Positions 17,760 through 25,720 of a stretch of 64,000 nucleotides of DNA are shown here, piece by piece (positions within the stretch are counted from its first letter, which is position 1; every line of letters begins with the position of its first letter). The stretch is from contig NZ_JBPZGZ010000003.1 of assembly GCF_051857475.1 (NCBI RefSeq), positions 310,001 to 374,000 of the forward strand, read 5' to 3'. The translations under genes and the position numbers were made by a program. The DNA comes from Pelomonas sp051857475 (lineage in GTDB: Bacteria; Pseudomonadota; Gammaproteobacteria; Burkholderiales; Burkholderiaceae_C). The notes beneath the pieces were generated by a model, which saw only the letters and a list, made by a program, of their open reading frames with translations, had not been told where the DNA came from and ran no database searches.

Positions 17760-18245
17760 TCAGTCCCTTCCGGCGGGGCGTTCGAAGCCGTTGTCCACCC
17801 AGTTTTCCGCGGCGGACTGGCTGAGCCGGAAGCCGGCGCCCACCTTGACCTGGGCCATTTGCTCGCCGGCGCCGTCATGCGCGCGCAGCCAGGCGTAGGG
17901 GTCGTCTTCCGCGGGCACGATCTCCAGCGAGATCTTCAGCCAGTTGCCGTCGCGGGCCACGTAGAGGGCCTTGTTAAGCTGGGCGTGCAGCTGCTGCTCG
18001 TGGCGGCGGATGACTTCGGAGGCCGTCTTCACGAGGGTGTTGAAGGCATTGACGTCCAGGGGCTTGGGGTTCTTCTTGTCGCGCCCCATGGTCCAGGGGC
18101 CGACCAGGGCCGGTTCACTTTCGCCGGCTTTGAACATGGCGACGGCCCAGCCTTCGTCGTCTTCGTTCTTGATGACCTGTGCGGTCCAGCCGTTGTCGCG
18201 CCACAGGCGCGCTTCATACAGGGGTTCGTTGTCGGTATCAGACAT
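17760..18245 (-). CDS. Conserved hypothetical protein, 161 aa
   Basis: Cytoplasmic-looking protein with no recognised domain. It begins MSDTDNEPLYEARLWRDNGWTA and contains charged, alternating strands (WAVAMFKAGESEPALVGPWTMGRDKKNP) followed by a helical stretch (NTLVKTASEVIRRHEQQLHAQL). The N-terminal half resembles small Burkholderiales proteins annotated only as hypothetical. A terminator for the upstream lipoprotein gene lies directly before its start, so it needs its own promoter or depends on read-through. Confidence 0.65.
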   Translation of the reverse strand: MSDTDNEPLYEARLWRDNGWTAQVIKNEDDEGWAVAMFKAGESEPALVGPWTMGRDKKNPKPLDVNAFNTLVKTASEVIRRHEQQLHAQLNKALYVARDGNWLKISLEIVPAEDDPYAWLRAHDGAGEQMAQVKVGAGFRLSQSAAENWVDNGFERPAGRD

Positions 18246-18249
18246 GAAA

Positions 18250-18276
18250 AATGGCGGGCTTCAGAAGCCCGCCATT
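18250..18276 (-). terminator. Intrinsic terminator of the glycine-zipper lipoprotein gene
   Basis: A perfect 12-bp stem, AATGGCGGGCTT (18250-18261) with AAGCCCGCCATT (18265-18276), and a CAG loop. Read on the minus strand it is followed by TTTTC, as expected of a Rho-independent terminator for the gene ending at 18297. Confidence 0.85.
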
Positions 18277-18296
18277 GTCTGTCGCCGAGTGGCGTG

Positions 18297-18788
18297 TCAG
18301 CCGTTGCTGGCGGCCGGGGCCGGTTGGACAGCCGGAGCGCGTTGCACGCGGGTCTTGCCGCCGGTCGTCACGAGGACGACGGGGTCGCCGCTGTTGAAGG
18401 CTTCGGCGCCCTTGGCCTGGACGATGGCGCGACGCTCGCCATTGCGCAACTGGACGATGATTTCCTGGGCATCTTCCTTGGTGGCGGAGCGCTCGATGGC
18501 GTTGCCGATGACGGCGCCGGCCACGGCACCGATGACGCCGACGACGGCGCCCTCGCGGCGACCACCGACGGAGGAGCCGGCGATGGCGCCGGTCACGCCG
18601 CCCGCCGCGCCGCCGATGCCGCTCTGCGTGCCGTCGACGGTCACGGGGCGGGTGGACAGCACGGTGGCGTCCTGGATCTGGGACAGGCGCTGCGCGTCAC
18701 CACGCTGGACGACGTCGGGGCTGGTCGTCGAGCAGGCCGACAGCGCAACCGCGGCAGCCAGGGTGAGGGAAGTCATGAGCTTGGACAT
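18297..18788 (-). CDS. Outer-membrane lipoprotein with glycine zipper (SlyB/Pcp-like)
   Basis: A 163-residue lipoprotein. The signal peptide ends in the lipobox LSAC (Cys19), so it is lipidated and, with Ser/Thr after the Cys, probably goes to the outer membrane. Residues about 58-95 form a glycine zipper (GIGGAAGGVTGAIAGSSVGG, then GAVVGVIGAVAGAVIGNAIE), as in SlyB/Pcp. The C-terminal part (EIIVQLRNGERRAIVQ) matches the small beta domain of these proteins. SlyB-type proteins stabilise the outer membrane under stress. It has its own terminator. Confidence 0.88.
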   Translation of the reverse strand: MSKLMTSLTLAAAVALSACSTTSPDVVQRGDAQRLSQIQDATVLSTRPVTVDGTQSGIGGAAGGVTGAIAGSSVGGRREGAVVGVIGAVAGAVIGNAIERSATKEDAQEIIVQLRNGERRAIVQAKGAEAFNSGDPVVLVTTGGKTRVQRAPAVQPAPAASNG

Positions 18789-18894
18789 TCGAGTACTCCT
18801 TGGGCGATACGGCAGCCCAACGCCGGCAATTGTCCTGCCGTTGACGGCTCGATGCCCTCGACTACAACTCTTTACCGTTGACGGTCAACGGGCA

Positions 18895-19461
18895 TCAGCC
18901 ATGCAGGCGTGAGCTGCGCGGCACGCTGGCGAGCAGGAATTCCATCTGGTCGGCCAGGATGCGGCGGCCGCGCAGGATCATGTCCTCGTGCAGGCTGGGG
19001 ACATAGGGCAGGTAGAGCAGGCTCATGTGGGCCTCCTCCGGCAGGCGGTTGCCCTTGCGGCCGTTGCAGGGGCGGCAGGCGGTGATGCAGTTCATCCAGC
19101 TGTCGTAGCCGCCGCGGGATGTCGGGTGGATGTGCTCGCGCGTCAGGTCTTCGGGCAGGCAGTGGTGGCCGCAGTAGGCGCAGACGAAGCGGTCGCGCAC
19201 GAACAGCTTGCTGTTGGTCAGCGCCGGCGCCTGGCGCCAGGCCCGGCTGGGGACGGCCCCCCGCACGGCGATGATGGGGTGGACCTCGATACGCGACTGG
19301 CGCCCGGAGATGCGCTGCCAGCCCCCACGCAGCACCTGGCAGGGGTCGCCCAGCGTCCAGGCGACGCCGTCGCAGGCGTAGATCACGGCCGCTTCGCGGG
19401 TGGTGATCCAGGCCTGGGGCCGGCCGGAGACATCGAGTTGGAGCACATCCACAGAAGTCAA
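18895..19461 (-). CDS. HNH endonuclease family protein
   Basis: A 188-residue protein with a zinc-stapled HNH nuclease motif in the middle: CAYCG (about 94-98), LTREHIHPTSRGG with the catalytic His pair region, then NCITACRPCNGRKGNR, supplying the second CxxC. The N-terminal 80 residues (VDVLQLDVSGRPQAWITTREAAVIYA) match a group of stand-alone bacterial HNH proteins common in Proteobacteria. No methyltransferase or restriction partner is adjacent, so a role in restriction is not supported by context. Function unknown; nucleic acid cleavage inferred from family. Confidence 0.85.
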   Translation of the reverse strand: MTSVDVLQLDVSGRPQAWITTREAAVIYACDGVAWTLGDPCQVLRGGWQRISGRQSRIEVHPIIAVRGAVPSRAWRQAPALTNSKLFVRDRFVCAYCGHHCLPEDLTREHIHPTSRGGYDSWMNCITACRPCNGRKGNRLPEEAHMSLLYLPYVPSLHEDMILRGRRILADQMEFLLASVPRSSRLHG

Positions 19462-19538
19462 CCTCCTGCCGGAGACTACTTCAGAAGCGACCCGGCGCTC
19501 AAGCTTGCTGCCATGACAGCCCGCGACTCCGGGTGTTC

Positions 19539-19575
19539 CCTAGGTTGGTGGCAGTATTAGGCACATCACCCTAGG
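19539..19575. promoter_or_regulatory. Pair of CCTAGG palindromes upstream of the fatty-acid cluster
   Basis: Two identical CCTAGG hexamers at 19539-19544 and 19570-19575, each preceded by CC or AC, are spaced 31 bases apart, about three helical turns. They lie between the divergent HNH and TetR genes. This could be a chance pair; no known regulator is assigned. Confidence 0.25.
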
Positions 19576-19618
19576 ATTTGGGGGCGCAAGGCTGGCGTTG
19601 TCACGGAAGCGACCTGCA

Positions 19619-19640
19619 AAATAGAACGATCGTTCGTTTT
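19619..19640. promoter_or_regulatory. Palindromic operator upstream of the TetR regulator
   Basis: The perfect palindrome GAACGATCGTTC (19624-19635) extends as an interrupted dyad to AAA...TTT (19619-19640). It sits 20 bases before the regulator's GTG start. Its form is typical for TetR-family operators, and similar sites are known for the betaproteobacterial fatty-acid regulator group (FadP/PsrA-like). Autoregulation and control of the downstream operon are inferred. Confidence 0.7.
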
Positions 19641-19659
19641 ATTCCTGCCTGGTCTGTCC

Positions 19660-20382
19660 GTGAGCACGCTGCCCCTGCCGCCCAAGAAAACCGCCCCGCT
19701 GCGCGTTGCGAAGCCGGCCCGCGTTGCGCGCTCGCTGCAGAAGGGCCAGCAGACCCGCGCCGCCATCCTCGAGGCCGCTCTTGGCCTGGCCTCGCACATG
19801 GGCCTGGAAGGCCTGTCCATCGGCGCCCTCGCCGATGTGACGCAGATGAGCAAGTCGGGCGTCTTCGCCCACTTCGGCTCGCGCGAGGAATTGCAGATTG
19901 CGGTCGTGACCGAGTATCACGCCAAGTTCGAGGAAGAAGTCTTCTTTACCGCCATCCGCGAGCCGCGCGGCCTGCCGCGCCTGCGCGCCATGTTCGAGCG
20001 CTGGGTGCGCCGCGTGTCGGTCGAAGTGGACTCCGGCTGCATCTACATCAGCGGCGCCGTCGAATTCGACGACCGGCCCGGCCCCGTGCGCGACGCGCTG
20101 GTCGCCATGGTCAAGGCCTGGCATGCGGCGCTGCAGAAGGCCATCCAGCTGTCCATCAGCGAAGGCCATCTGAAGGCCGATGCCGACGTCGAGCAGATCT
20201 GCTTCGAGCTGCACGGCCTCATCCTGTCCCTGCACCACGACGCGCGCTTCATGCGCATCCCCGGGGCGCTGGCTCGCGCCGGCCTCGGTTTCGACCGAAC
20301 CATCCAGTTCTACGCCACGCCGGCCGGCCTCGACATCGAGCAGAGCCGCAAGGCCCCCAAGACCAGCGCCACCAAGCGCTGA
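19660..20382 (+). CDS. TetR/AcrR family transcriptional regulator of the fatty-acid degradation cluster
   Basis: A 240-residue repressor-type regulator with a GTG start. After a basic N-terminal leader (about 30 residues), the TetR DNA-binding domain spans about 31-80, with the helix-turn-helix LSIGALADVTQMSKSGVFAHFGSREEL. The C-terminal all-helical domain would bind an effector, by analogy an acyl-CoA. Its position at the head of the beta-oxidation genes, 39 bases before the acyl-CoA dehydrogenase, and the palindrome just upstream support a role as the local fatty-acid repressor (FadP-like). The effector is an inference. Confidence 0.85.
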   Translation: MSTLPLPPKKTAPLRVAKPARVARSLQKGQQTRAAILEAALGLASHMGLEGLSIGALADVTQMSKSGVFAHFGSREELQIAVVTEYHAKFEEEVFFTAIREPRGLPRLRAMFERWVRRVSVEVDSGCIYISGAVEFDDRPGPVRDALVAMVKAWHAALQKAIQLSISEGHLKADADVEQICFELHGLILSLHHDARFMRIPGALARAGLGFDRTIQFYATPAGLDIEQSRKAPKTSATKR

Positions 20383-20421
20383 CCCCTTTTCTTGACCCAC
20401 TGACCGTTCCAGGAGTACCCG

Positions 20422-22212
20422 ATGCCCCAGTACACCCCGCCCATGCGTGACATGCAGTTCGTCATGCACGAGCTGTTGAACGTCGTCGACGAGCTGAAGA
20501 TGTTGCCGGCTCATGCCGACATCGACGCCGACACGATCAACGCGGTGCTCGAGGAAGGTGGCAAGTTCGCCGCCGAAGTCATCGCCCCCATCAACCTGAG
20601 CGGCGACGCCGAAGGCTGCGTGCTGGACAAGACCACGCACGAGGTCAAGCCGCCCAAGGGCTTCAAGGAAGCCTACAAGCAGTACGTCGAAGGCGGCTGG
20701 CCGGCACTGAGCTGCGACCCGCAGTTCGGCGGCCAGGGCCTGCCGCATCTGGTGAACCAGTTCTTCTACGAGATGATGAACTCGGCCAACCAGGCCTGGA
20801 CCATGTACCCCGGCCTGTCGCACGGCGCCTACGAGGCCCTCCACGCCCATGGCACGCCCGAGCAGCAGGCCCTGTACCTGCCCAAGCTGACCAGCGGCGA
20901 GTGGACCGGCACCATGTGCCTGACCGAGCCCCACTGCGGCACCGACCTCGGCATGCTGCGCAGCAAGGCTGAACCGCAGGCCGACGGCAGCTACAAGATC
21001 ACCGGCTCCAAGATCTTCATCTCGGCCGGCGAGCACGACATGGCGGACAACATCGTCCACCTGGTGCTGGCCCGCCTGCCGGACGCGCCGCAGGGCAGCA
21101 AGGGCATCTCGTTGTTCGTCGTGCCCAAGTTCAACGTGAACGCCGACGGCTCGCTCGGCTCGCGCAACCCCGTCTTCTGCACCGGCCTGGAGCACAAGAT
21201 GGGCATCCACGGCAATTCCACCGCCCAGATCACGCTGGAAGGCGCTGTCGGCACCATGGTGGGCCAGCCCAACAAGGGCCTGGCCGCCATGTTCGTCATG
21301 ATGAACGCCGCCCGCCTGGGCGTGGGCAACCAGTCCCTGGGCCTGACCGAAGTGGCCTACCAGAACGCCGTGGCCTATGCCAAGGACCGCATCCAGATGC
21401 GTGCCCTGAGCGGCCCCAAGTCGCCCGACCAGCCGGCCGACCCCATCATCGTCCACCCCGACGTGCGCAAGATGCTGCTGACGGCCCGTGCCTTCGCCGA
21501 AGGCGGCCGCATGCTGCAGGGCTACACCGTGCTGCAACTCGACAAGGCGCTGAAGAGCGACGACGAGGACGAGCGCAAGGAAGCCGACGCTGAAGTCGCG
21601 CTGCTGACGCCCATCATCAAGGCCTTCATCACCGACAACGGCTGGCTCGCCACCTCGCACTGCATGCAGGTCTTCGGCGGCCACGGCTTCATCCATGAGA
21701 CGGGCGTGGAGCAGTTCGTGCGCGATGCGCGCATCAACATGATCTATGAAGGCACCAACACCATCCAGTCGCTGGACCTGCTGGGCCGCAAGGTGCTGGG
21801 CAACAACGGCGCCACGCTGAAGAAGTTCGGCAAGAAGATCGCCGCCTTCATCGAAGAGGAAGGCACCAACGAAGCCATGCAGGAGTTCGTGAACCCGCTC
21901 GCCGACCTCGGCGACAAGGTCAACAAGCTCACGCAGGAAATCGGCATGAAGGCCTTCGGCAACCCCGACGAAGTCGGCGCGGCGGCCGTGGACTACCTGC
22001 GCGTCGTCGGCCACATGACCTTCGCCTTCTTCTTCGCCCAGGCCGCCAAGATCGCCCTGGCCAAGAAGGACAGCGGCGACCCGTTCTACACGGCCAAGCT
22101 GGCCACGGCCCGCTTCTACTTCGCCAAGCTGCTGCCTGAGACGGCCAGCCTGATCCGCACCTGCCGTGCGGGCCTGGCGCCGCTGATGGAAATGGAAGAA
22201 GCCCTGTTCTGA
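20422..22212 (+). CDS. Acyl-CoA dehydrogenase (FadE-like, with C-terminal extension domain)
   Basis: A 596-residue FAD enzyme catalysing the first beta-oxidation step, acyl-CoA to trans-2-enoyl-CoA. Length and sequence match the large FadE5-like class, not the short 380-residue type. Seen: AGLSHGAYEALHAHGTPEQQ, the FAD-binding MCLTEPHCGTDLG, GSKIFISAGEHD, and QVFGGHGFIHETGVEQFVRDAR with IYEGTNTIQSLDL near 445-460, where the catalytic region lies. The C-terminal 130 residues form the extra helical domain (acyl-CoA dehydrogenase C-terminal). A Shine-Dalgarno (CAGGAG) precedes the ATG. Confidence 0.93.
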   Translation: MPQYTPPMRDMQFVMHELLNVVDELKMLPAHADIDADTINAVLEEGGKFAAEVIAPINLSGDAEGCVLDKTTHEVKPPKGFKEAYKQYVEGGWPALSCDPQFGGQGLPHLVNQFFYEMMNSANQAWTMYPGLSHGAYEALHAHGTPEQQALYLPKLTSGEWTGTMCLTEPHCGTDLGMLRSKAEPQADGSYKITGSKIFISAGEHDMADNIVHLVLARLPDAPQGSKGISLFVVPKFNVNADGSLGSRNPVFCTGLEHKMGIHGNSTAQITLEGAVGTMVGQPNKGLAAMFVMMNAARLGVGNQSLGLTEVAYQNAVAYAKDRIQMRALSGPKSPDQPADPIIVHPDVRKMLLTARAFAEGGRMLQGYTVLQLDKALKSDDEDERKEADAEVALLTPIIKAFITDNGWLATSHCMQVFGGHGFIHETGVEQFVRDARINMIYEGTNTIQSLDLLGRKVLGNNGATLKKFGKKIAAFIEEEGTNEAMQEFVNPLADLGDKVNKLTQEIGMKAFGNPDEVGAAAVDYLRVVGHMTFAFFFAQAAKIALAKKDSGDPFYTAKLATARFYFAKLLPETASLIRTCRAGLAPLMEMEEALF

Positions 22213-22252
22213 CCCCCGCTTTCGACACTGCTCGACGACAAGGATGCCCCCG

Positions 22253-22678
22253 ATGAAATTCCTGTTCGCTGCTGCCCTGCTGTTGCCCGCGTTTGCGTTC
22301 GCGCAGACTTCACCCGTGGGCCTGTGGAAGACCATTGACGACGACGGCAAAACCGCGAAGTCGCTGGTCCGCATCAACGAACAGGGGGGCACCATCGTGG
22401 GCAATATCGACAAGCTGCTGGACCCCAAGGACCCGGTCGACGCCAAGTGCGACAAGTGCTCGGACGACCGCAAGGACAAGCCCATCGTCGGCCTGCAGAT
22501 CATCCGCGGCGTGAAGGCCGAGGGCGATGGCATCTGGGGCGGCGGCGAAGTCCTGGACCCCAATAACGGCAAGACCTACCGCACCCGCTTGAAGCCGGTG
22601 GACGGTGGCAAGAAACTGGAGATGCGCGGCTATATCGGCCCCTTCTACCGCACGCAGACGTGGATCCGCGTCGAGTAA
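22253..22678 (+). CDS. DUF2147 domain-containing secreted protein
   Basis: A 141-residue periplasmic protein. I chose the ATG at 22253 and not 22244, because the AAGG at 22240-22243 is then properly spaced. A signal peptide (KFLFAAALLLPAFAFA) is followed by the DUF2147 core: SPVGLWKTIDDDGKTAKSLVRI, then IVGNIDKLLDP and GGGEVLDPNNGKTYRTRL. The C-terminus has YIGPFYRTQTWIRV. The family is lipocalin-like and of unknown function. It sits inside the fatty-acid cluster between the dehydrogenase and the multifunctional enzyme, on the same strand. Confidence 0.85.
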   Translation: MKFLFAAALLLPAFAFAQTSPVGLWKTIDDDGKTAKSLVRINEQGGTIVGNIDKLLDPKDPVDAKCDKCSDDRKDKPIVGLQIIRGVKAEGDGIWGGGEVLDPNNGKTYRTRLKPVDGGKKLEMRGYIGPFYRTQTWIRVE

Positions 22679-22680
22679 CA

Positions 22681-22731
22681 AGTCAGTTGGGGACAGAGCA
22701 GTCGGGCAAGCCCGCCTGGTCAGTCCCGCAA
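22681..22731 (+). repeat. REP-like hairpin, copy A (upstream of the multifunctional beta-oxidation gene)
   Basis: About 51 bases with ends AGTCAGTTGGGGACAGAGC and GGTCAGTCCCGCAA and an internal CGGGC/GCCCG hairpin. The same end sequences occur in inverted orientation at 25162-25211 (18 of 19 and 13 of 14 positions agree). The GGGACAGA...TCNGTCCC core resembles REP sequences mobilised by RAYT transposases. Confidence 0.7.
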
Positions 22732-22759
22732 GTTCATCAGATTCCCAGGAGATAAACCC

Positions 22760-25156
22760 ATGAGTCGATTCCAAGTCCGCAAGGTCGCCGTGCTCGGCGC
22801 CGGCGTGATGGGCGCGCAGATCGCGGCCCACCTCGTCAACTGCAAGGTGCCGGTCGTGCTGTTCGACCTGCCCGCCAAGGAAGGTGCCAAGAACGGCATC
22901 GTCACCAAGGCCGTCGACGGCTTGAAGAAGCTCAAGCCCGCGCCGCTGGGCGACGCGATTGAGGCGTCGCTGATCCAGCAGGCCAACTACGAAGAGCACC
23001 TCGAGCTGCTCAAGGGCTGCGACCTCATCATCGAGGCCATCGCCGAGCGCATGGACTGGAAGCTCGACCTGTACACCAAGATTGCGCCGTTCGTGGCACC
23101 CCACGCCATCGTCGCGTCCAACACCTCGGGCCTGAGCATCACCAAGCTCTCCGAAGTGCTGCCCGAAGAAATCAAGCCGCGCTTCTGCGGCATCCACTTT
23201 TTCAACCCGCCGCGCTACATGGCCCTGGTCGAGCTGATCAACACGCCGACCACGCAGCCCGAAATCCTCGACCAGCTCGAAGCCTTTGTCACCACATCGC
23301 TGGGCAAGAGCGTCGTGCGCGCCCATGACACGCCCAACTTCGTCGCCAACCGCGTCGGCATCGCCGGCATGATGGCCACGATGATCGAGGCCGAGAAGTT
23401 CGGCCTGACGGTGGACGTCGTCGACGACCTGACCGGCAAGAAGCTGGGCCGCGCGTCGAGCGGTACTTTCCGCACCGCGGACGTCGTCGGCCTGGACACC
23501 ATGGCCCACGTCGTCAAGACCATGCAGGACAACCTGAAGGACGACCCGTTCTACAGCACCTACGCCACGCCCAAGGTGCTGGCGGGCCTGATCGAGAAGG
23601 GCGCCCTGGGCCAGAAGACCGGTGCGGGCTTCTACAAGAAGGTCGGCAAGGACATCCAGCGCCTGGACTTCGCCACGGGTGAATACGTCGCCGGCGGCAA
23701 GAAGGCCGACGAGATCGTCGCCCGCATGCTCAAGAAGGCCCCGGCCGACCGCCTCAAGCTGTTGCGCGAGAGCACCAACCCGCAAGCCCAGTTCCTGTGG
23801 GCCATCCTGCGCGACAGCTTCCACTACGCCGCCGTGCACCTGAACACCGTGGCCGACACGGCCCGCGAGATCGACTTTGCGATGCGCTGGGGTTTCGGCA
23901 CGCAGCAAGGCCCCTTCGAGCTGTGGCAAGCCGCCGGCTGGAAGCAGGTCGCTGAATGGATCTCGGCCGACATCGCCGACGGCAAGACCCTGTCCAGCGC
24001 CCCGCTGCCGGCCTGGGTCACCGAAGGCCCCGTGGCCGAAGCCGGTGGTGTGCACACGCCGGCCGGTTCTTGGAGTGCCGCTGAAGGCAAGTTCAAGCCG
24101 CGCAGCGAACTGCCGGTCTACCAACGCCAGGCCTTCCCGGAAAGCCTGCTGGGCACCGGCGCCGCCGACCCGCTGAAGTCGGGCACCGAGCTCTTCAAGA
24201 ACGAGGAAGTGCGCGTCTGGACGCTGGACGGCAAGGTCGTCATCGCGTCCATCACCGCCAAGCTGCACCTGATCAGCCCGGCTGTCACCGAGGGCCTGCT
24301 GAAGGCGGTCGAGATCGCCGAAGCCGACTACAAGGGCCTGGTGATCTGGAGCCCGGACGACGTGTTCTCCGCCGGCGCCAACCTCGAAAGCCTGATGCCT
24401 GTCTTCATGAAGATGGGCAGCAAGGGCATCGCGCCGGAAGAGAAGAAGCTGCAGGACATGATGCTGCGCCTGCGCTACGCCTCCGTGCCGGTCATCGCTG
24501 CCATGCGCGGCCTGGCCCTGGGCGGTGGCGCCGAGCTGGCCGTGCACTGCGCACGCCGTGTCGCCCACGTCGAGAGCTATGTCGGCCTGGTCGAAGTCGG
24601 CGTGGGCCTGGTGCCCGGCGGTGGCGGCCTGACCTATATCGCCCGCCGCGCTGCCGAGATGGCCGCCGCTGGCAATGCCGGCGCCGACATCCTGAGCTTC
24701 CTGAAGGACGGCTTCCTGACCGCGGCCACGGCCAAGGTCGCGACCTCGGCCCACGAAGCCAGGAAGAACGGCTTCCTGCTCGACAGCGACATCATCGTGC
24801 CGCACAAGGACGAGCTGCTGCATGTGGCCACGGCCACCGCCATCGGCATGTCCGAAGCCGGCTACCGCCCGCCGCACAAGGCCCTGTTCCCCGTCGCCGG
24901 CCGCAGCGGCATCGCGACGATCAAGGGCCAGGTCGCCAATATGCGCGACGGCGGTTTCGTCAGCGCCCACGACTACCACCTGGCCGCGGCGATTGCCGAC
25001 GTGGTCTGCGGTGGTGAGGTCGAGGCCGGCTCCCTCGTCACCGAGGAATACCTGATGGCCCTGGAGCGCAAGCACTTCTGCTCGCTGCTGGACAACCCCA
25101 AGACGCAAGAGCGGATCATGGGGATGCTGCAAACGGGCAAGCCGGTTCGAAACTAA
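22760..25156 (+). CDS. 3-hydroxyacyl-CoA dehydrogenase / enoyl-CoA hydratase multifunctional protein (FadN-like order)
   Basis: A 798-residue beta-oxidation enzyme carrying both hydration and NAD-dependent oxidation of enoyl-CoA. The N-terminal Rossmann domain has VAVLGAGVMGAQIAAH (about 9-24) and HFFNPPRYMALVELI with the catalytic His; the dehydrogenase C-terminal domain follows. The enoyl-CoA hydratase/isomerase domain is at the C-terminal end: FSAGANLES, GLALGGGAELAVHC and VEVGVGLVPGGGG with the catalytic glutamates. This dehydrogenase-first order is that of B. subtilis FadN, the reverse of E. coli FadB. Flanked by inverted REP-like hairpins on both sides. Confidence 0.92.
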   Translation: MSRFQVRKVAVLGAGVMGAQIAAHLVNCKVPVVLFDLPAKEGAKNGIVTKAVDGLKKLKPAPLGDAIEASLIQQANYEEHLELLKGCDLIIEAIAERMDWKLDLYTKIAPFVAPHAIVASNTSGLSITKLSEVLPEEIKPRFCGIHFFNPPRYMALVELINTPTTQPEILDQLEAFVTTSLGKSVVRAHDTPNFVANRVGIAGMMATMIEAEKFGLTVDVVDDLTGKKLGRASSGTFRTADVVGLDTMAHVVKTMQDNLKDDPFYSTYATPKVLAGLIEKGALGQKTGAGFYKKVGKDIQRLDFATGEYVAGGKKADEIVARMLKKAPADRLKLLRESTNPQAQFLWAILRDSFHYAAVHLNTVADTAREIDFAMRWGFGTQQGPFELWQAAGWKQVAEWISADIADGKTLSSAPLPAWVTEGPVAEAGGVHTPAGSWSAAEGKFKPRSELPVYQRQAFPESLLGTGAADPLKSGTELFKNEEVRVWTLDGKVVIASITAKLHLISPAVTEGLLKAVEIAEADYKGLVIWSPDDVFSAGANLESLMPVFMKMGSKGIAPEEKKLQDMMLRLRYASVPVIAAMRGLALGGGAELAVHCARRVAHVESYVGLVEVGVGLVPGGGGLTYIARRAAEMAAAGNAGADILSFLKDGFLTAATAKVATSAHEARKNGFLLDSDIIVPHKDELLHVATATAIGMSEAGYRPPHKALFPVAGRSGIATIKGQVANMRDGGFVSAHDYHLAAAIADVVCGGEVEAGSLVTEEYLMALERKHFCSLLDNPKTQERIMGMLQTGKPVRN

Positions 25157-25161
25157 TGACA

Positions 25162-25211
25162 TTGCGGGACAGACCGAAGCGCGCAGCGCGTAGCTCTGTC
25201 CTCAACTGACT
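25162..25211 (-). repeat. REP-like hairpin, copy B (inverted relative to copy A)
   Basis: Begins TTGCGGGACAGACC and ends GCTCTGTCCTCAACTGACT, so GGACAGA pairs with TCTGTCC around a GCGCGCAGCGCG centre. It is the inverted counterpart of the hairpin at 22681-22731. The two copies bracket the multifunctional beta-oxidation gene and could act as transcript-stabilising or attenuating structures. Confidence 0.7.
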
Positions 25212-25222
25212 AGGAACAACAA

Positions 25223-25708
25223 GTGAACCGGCTTCAACGCACCCTTGCCAAGCTGGACGGCCTGCCCGGGCCGCTGCGGGGCGCCGCGCGCAACTTCGCG
25301 CTGCGCCGCGCCGTGCCCTTCACCGGCACGGCATCGCTGGATTTCATTGCGCTCAGTCCCGAGCGCAGCGAGATCCGCGTCGCCAACAAGCGCCCGGTGC
25401 AGAACCACATCAAGGGCGTGCATGCGGCCGCGATGTCGCTGCTCGCCGAGACCGCCACCGGCATGGTGGTGGGCATGAATGTGCGTGACGACTGCCTGCC
25501 GCTGTGCAAGTCGCTGCAGGTGAACTTCCGCAAGCGCGCCACCGGCGGCCTGGTCGCCAAGGCGCATCTGACGGCGGCGCAGCGCTTTACGATGGCGAAC
25601 GAAATCAAGGGTGAAGTCACTGTCGCCGTGACCGTGACCGACGAAGCCGGCATCGAGCCGATCGAGTGTGAATTTGTCTGGGCCTGGGTGCCCAAGCCCC
25701 AGGTCTAA
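25223..25708 (+). CDS. DUF4442 / PaaI-like hotdog-fold protein (putative thioesterase)
   Basis: A 161-residue hotdog-fold protein with a GTG start preceded by an A-rich GGAACAACAA region. The conserved stretch is NHIKGVHAAAMSLLAETATGM (about 53-73), where hotdog thioesterases carry their N/H-G-x-x-x-A-x-x-x-x-x-E catalytic helix, then the strand LCKSLQVNFRKRATGGLVAKAHL. DUF4442 proteins are thioesterase-like; removal of stalled acyl-CoA intermediates in the surrounding beta-oxidation pathway would fit. It is 12 bases upstream of the thiolase gene, so the two are cotranscribed. Confidence 0.8.
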   Translation: MNRLQRTLAKLDGLPGPLRGAARNFALRRAVPFTGTASLDFIALSPERSEIRVANKRPVQNHIKGVHAAAMSLLAETATGMVVGMNVRDDCLPLCKSLQVNFRKRATGGLVAKAHLTAAQRFTMANEIKGEVTVAVTVTDEAGIEPIECEFVWAWVPKPQV

Positions 25709-25720
25709 AAAGGAATCAAC

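Noticed and set aside
19639..25162. Two very long minus-strand frames opposite the fatty-acid cluster
   Set aside because: The plus strand carries motif-complete beta-oxidation enzymes; the minus frames are shadows.
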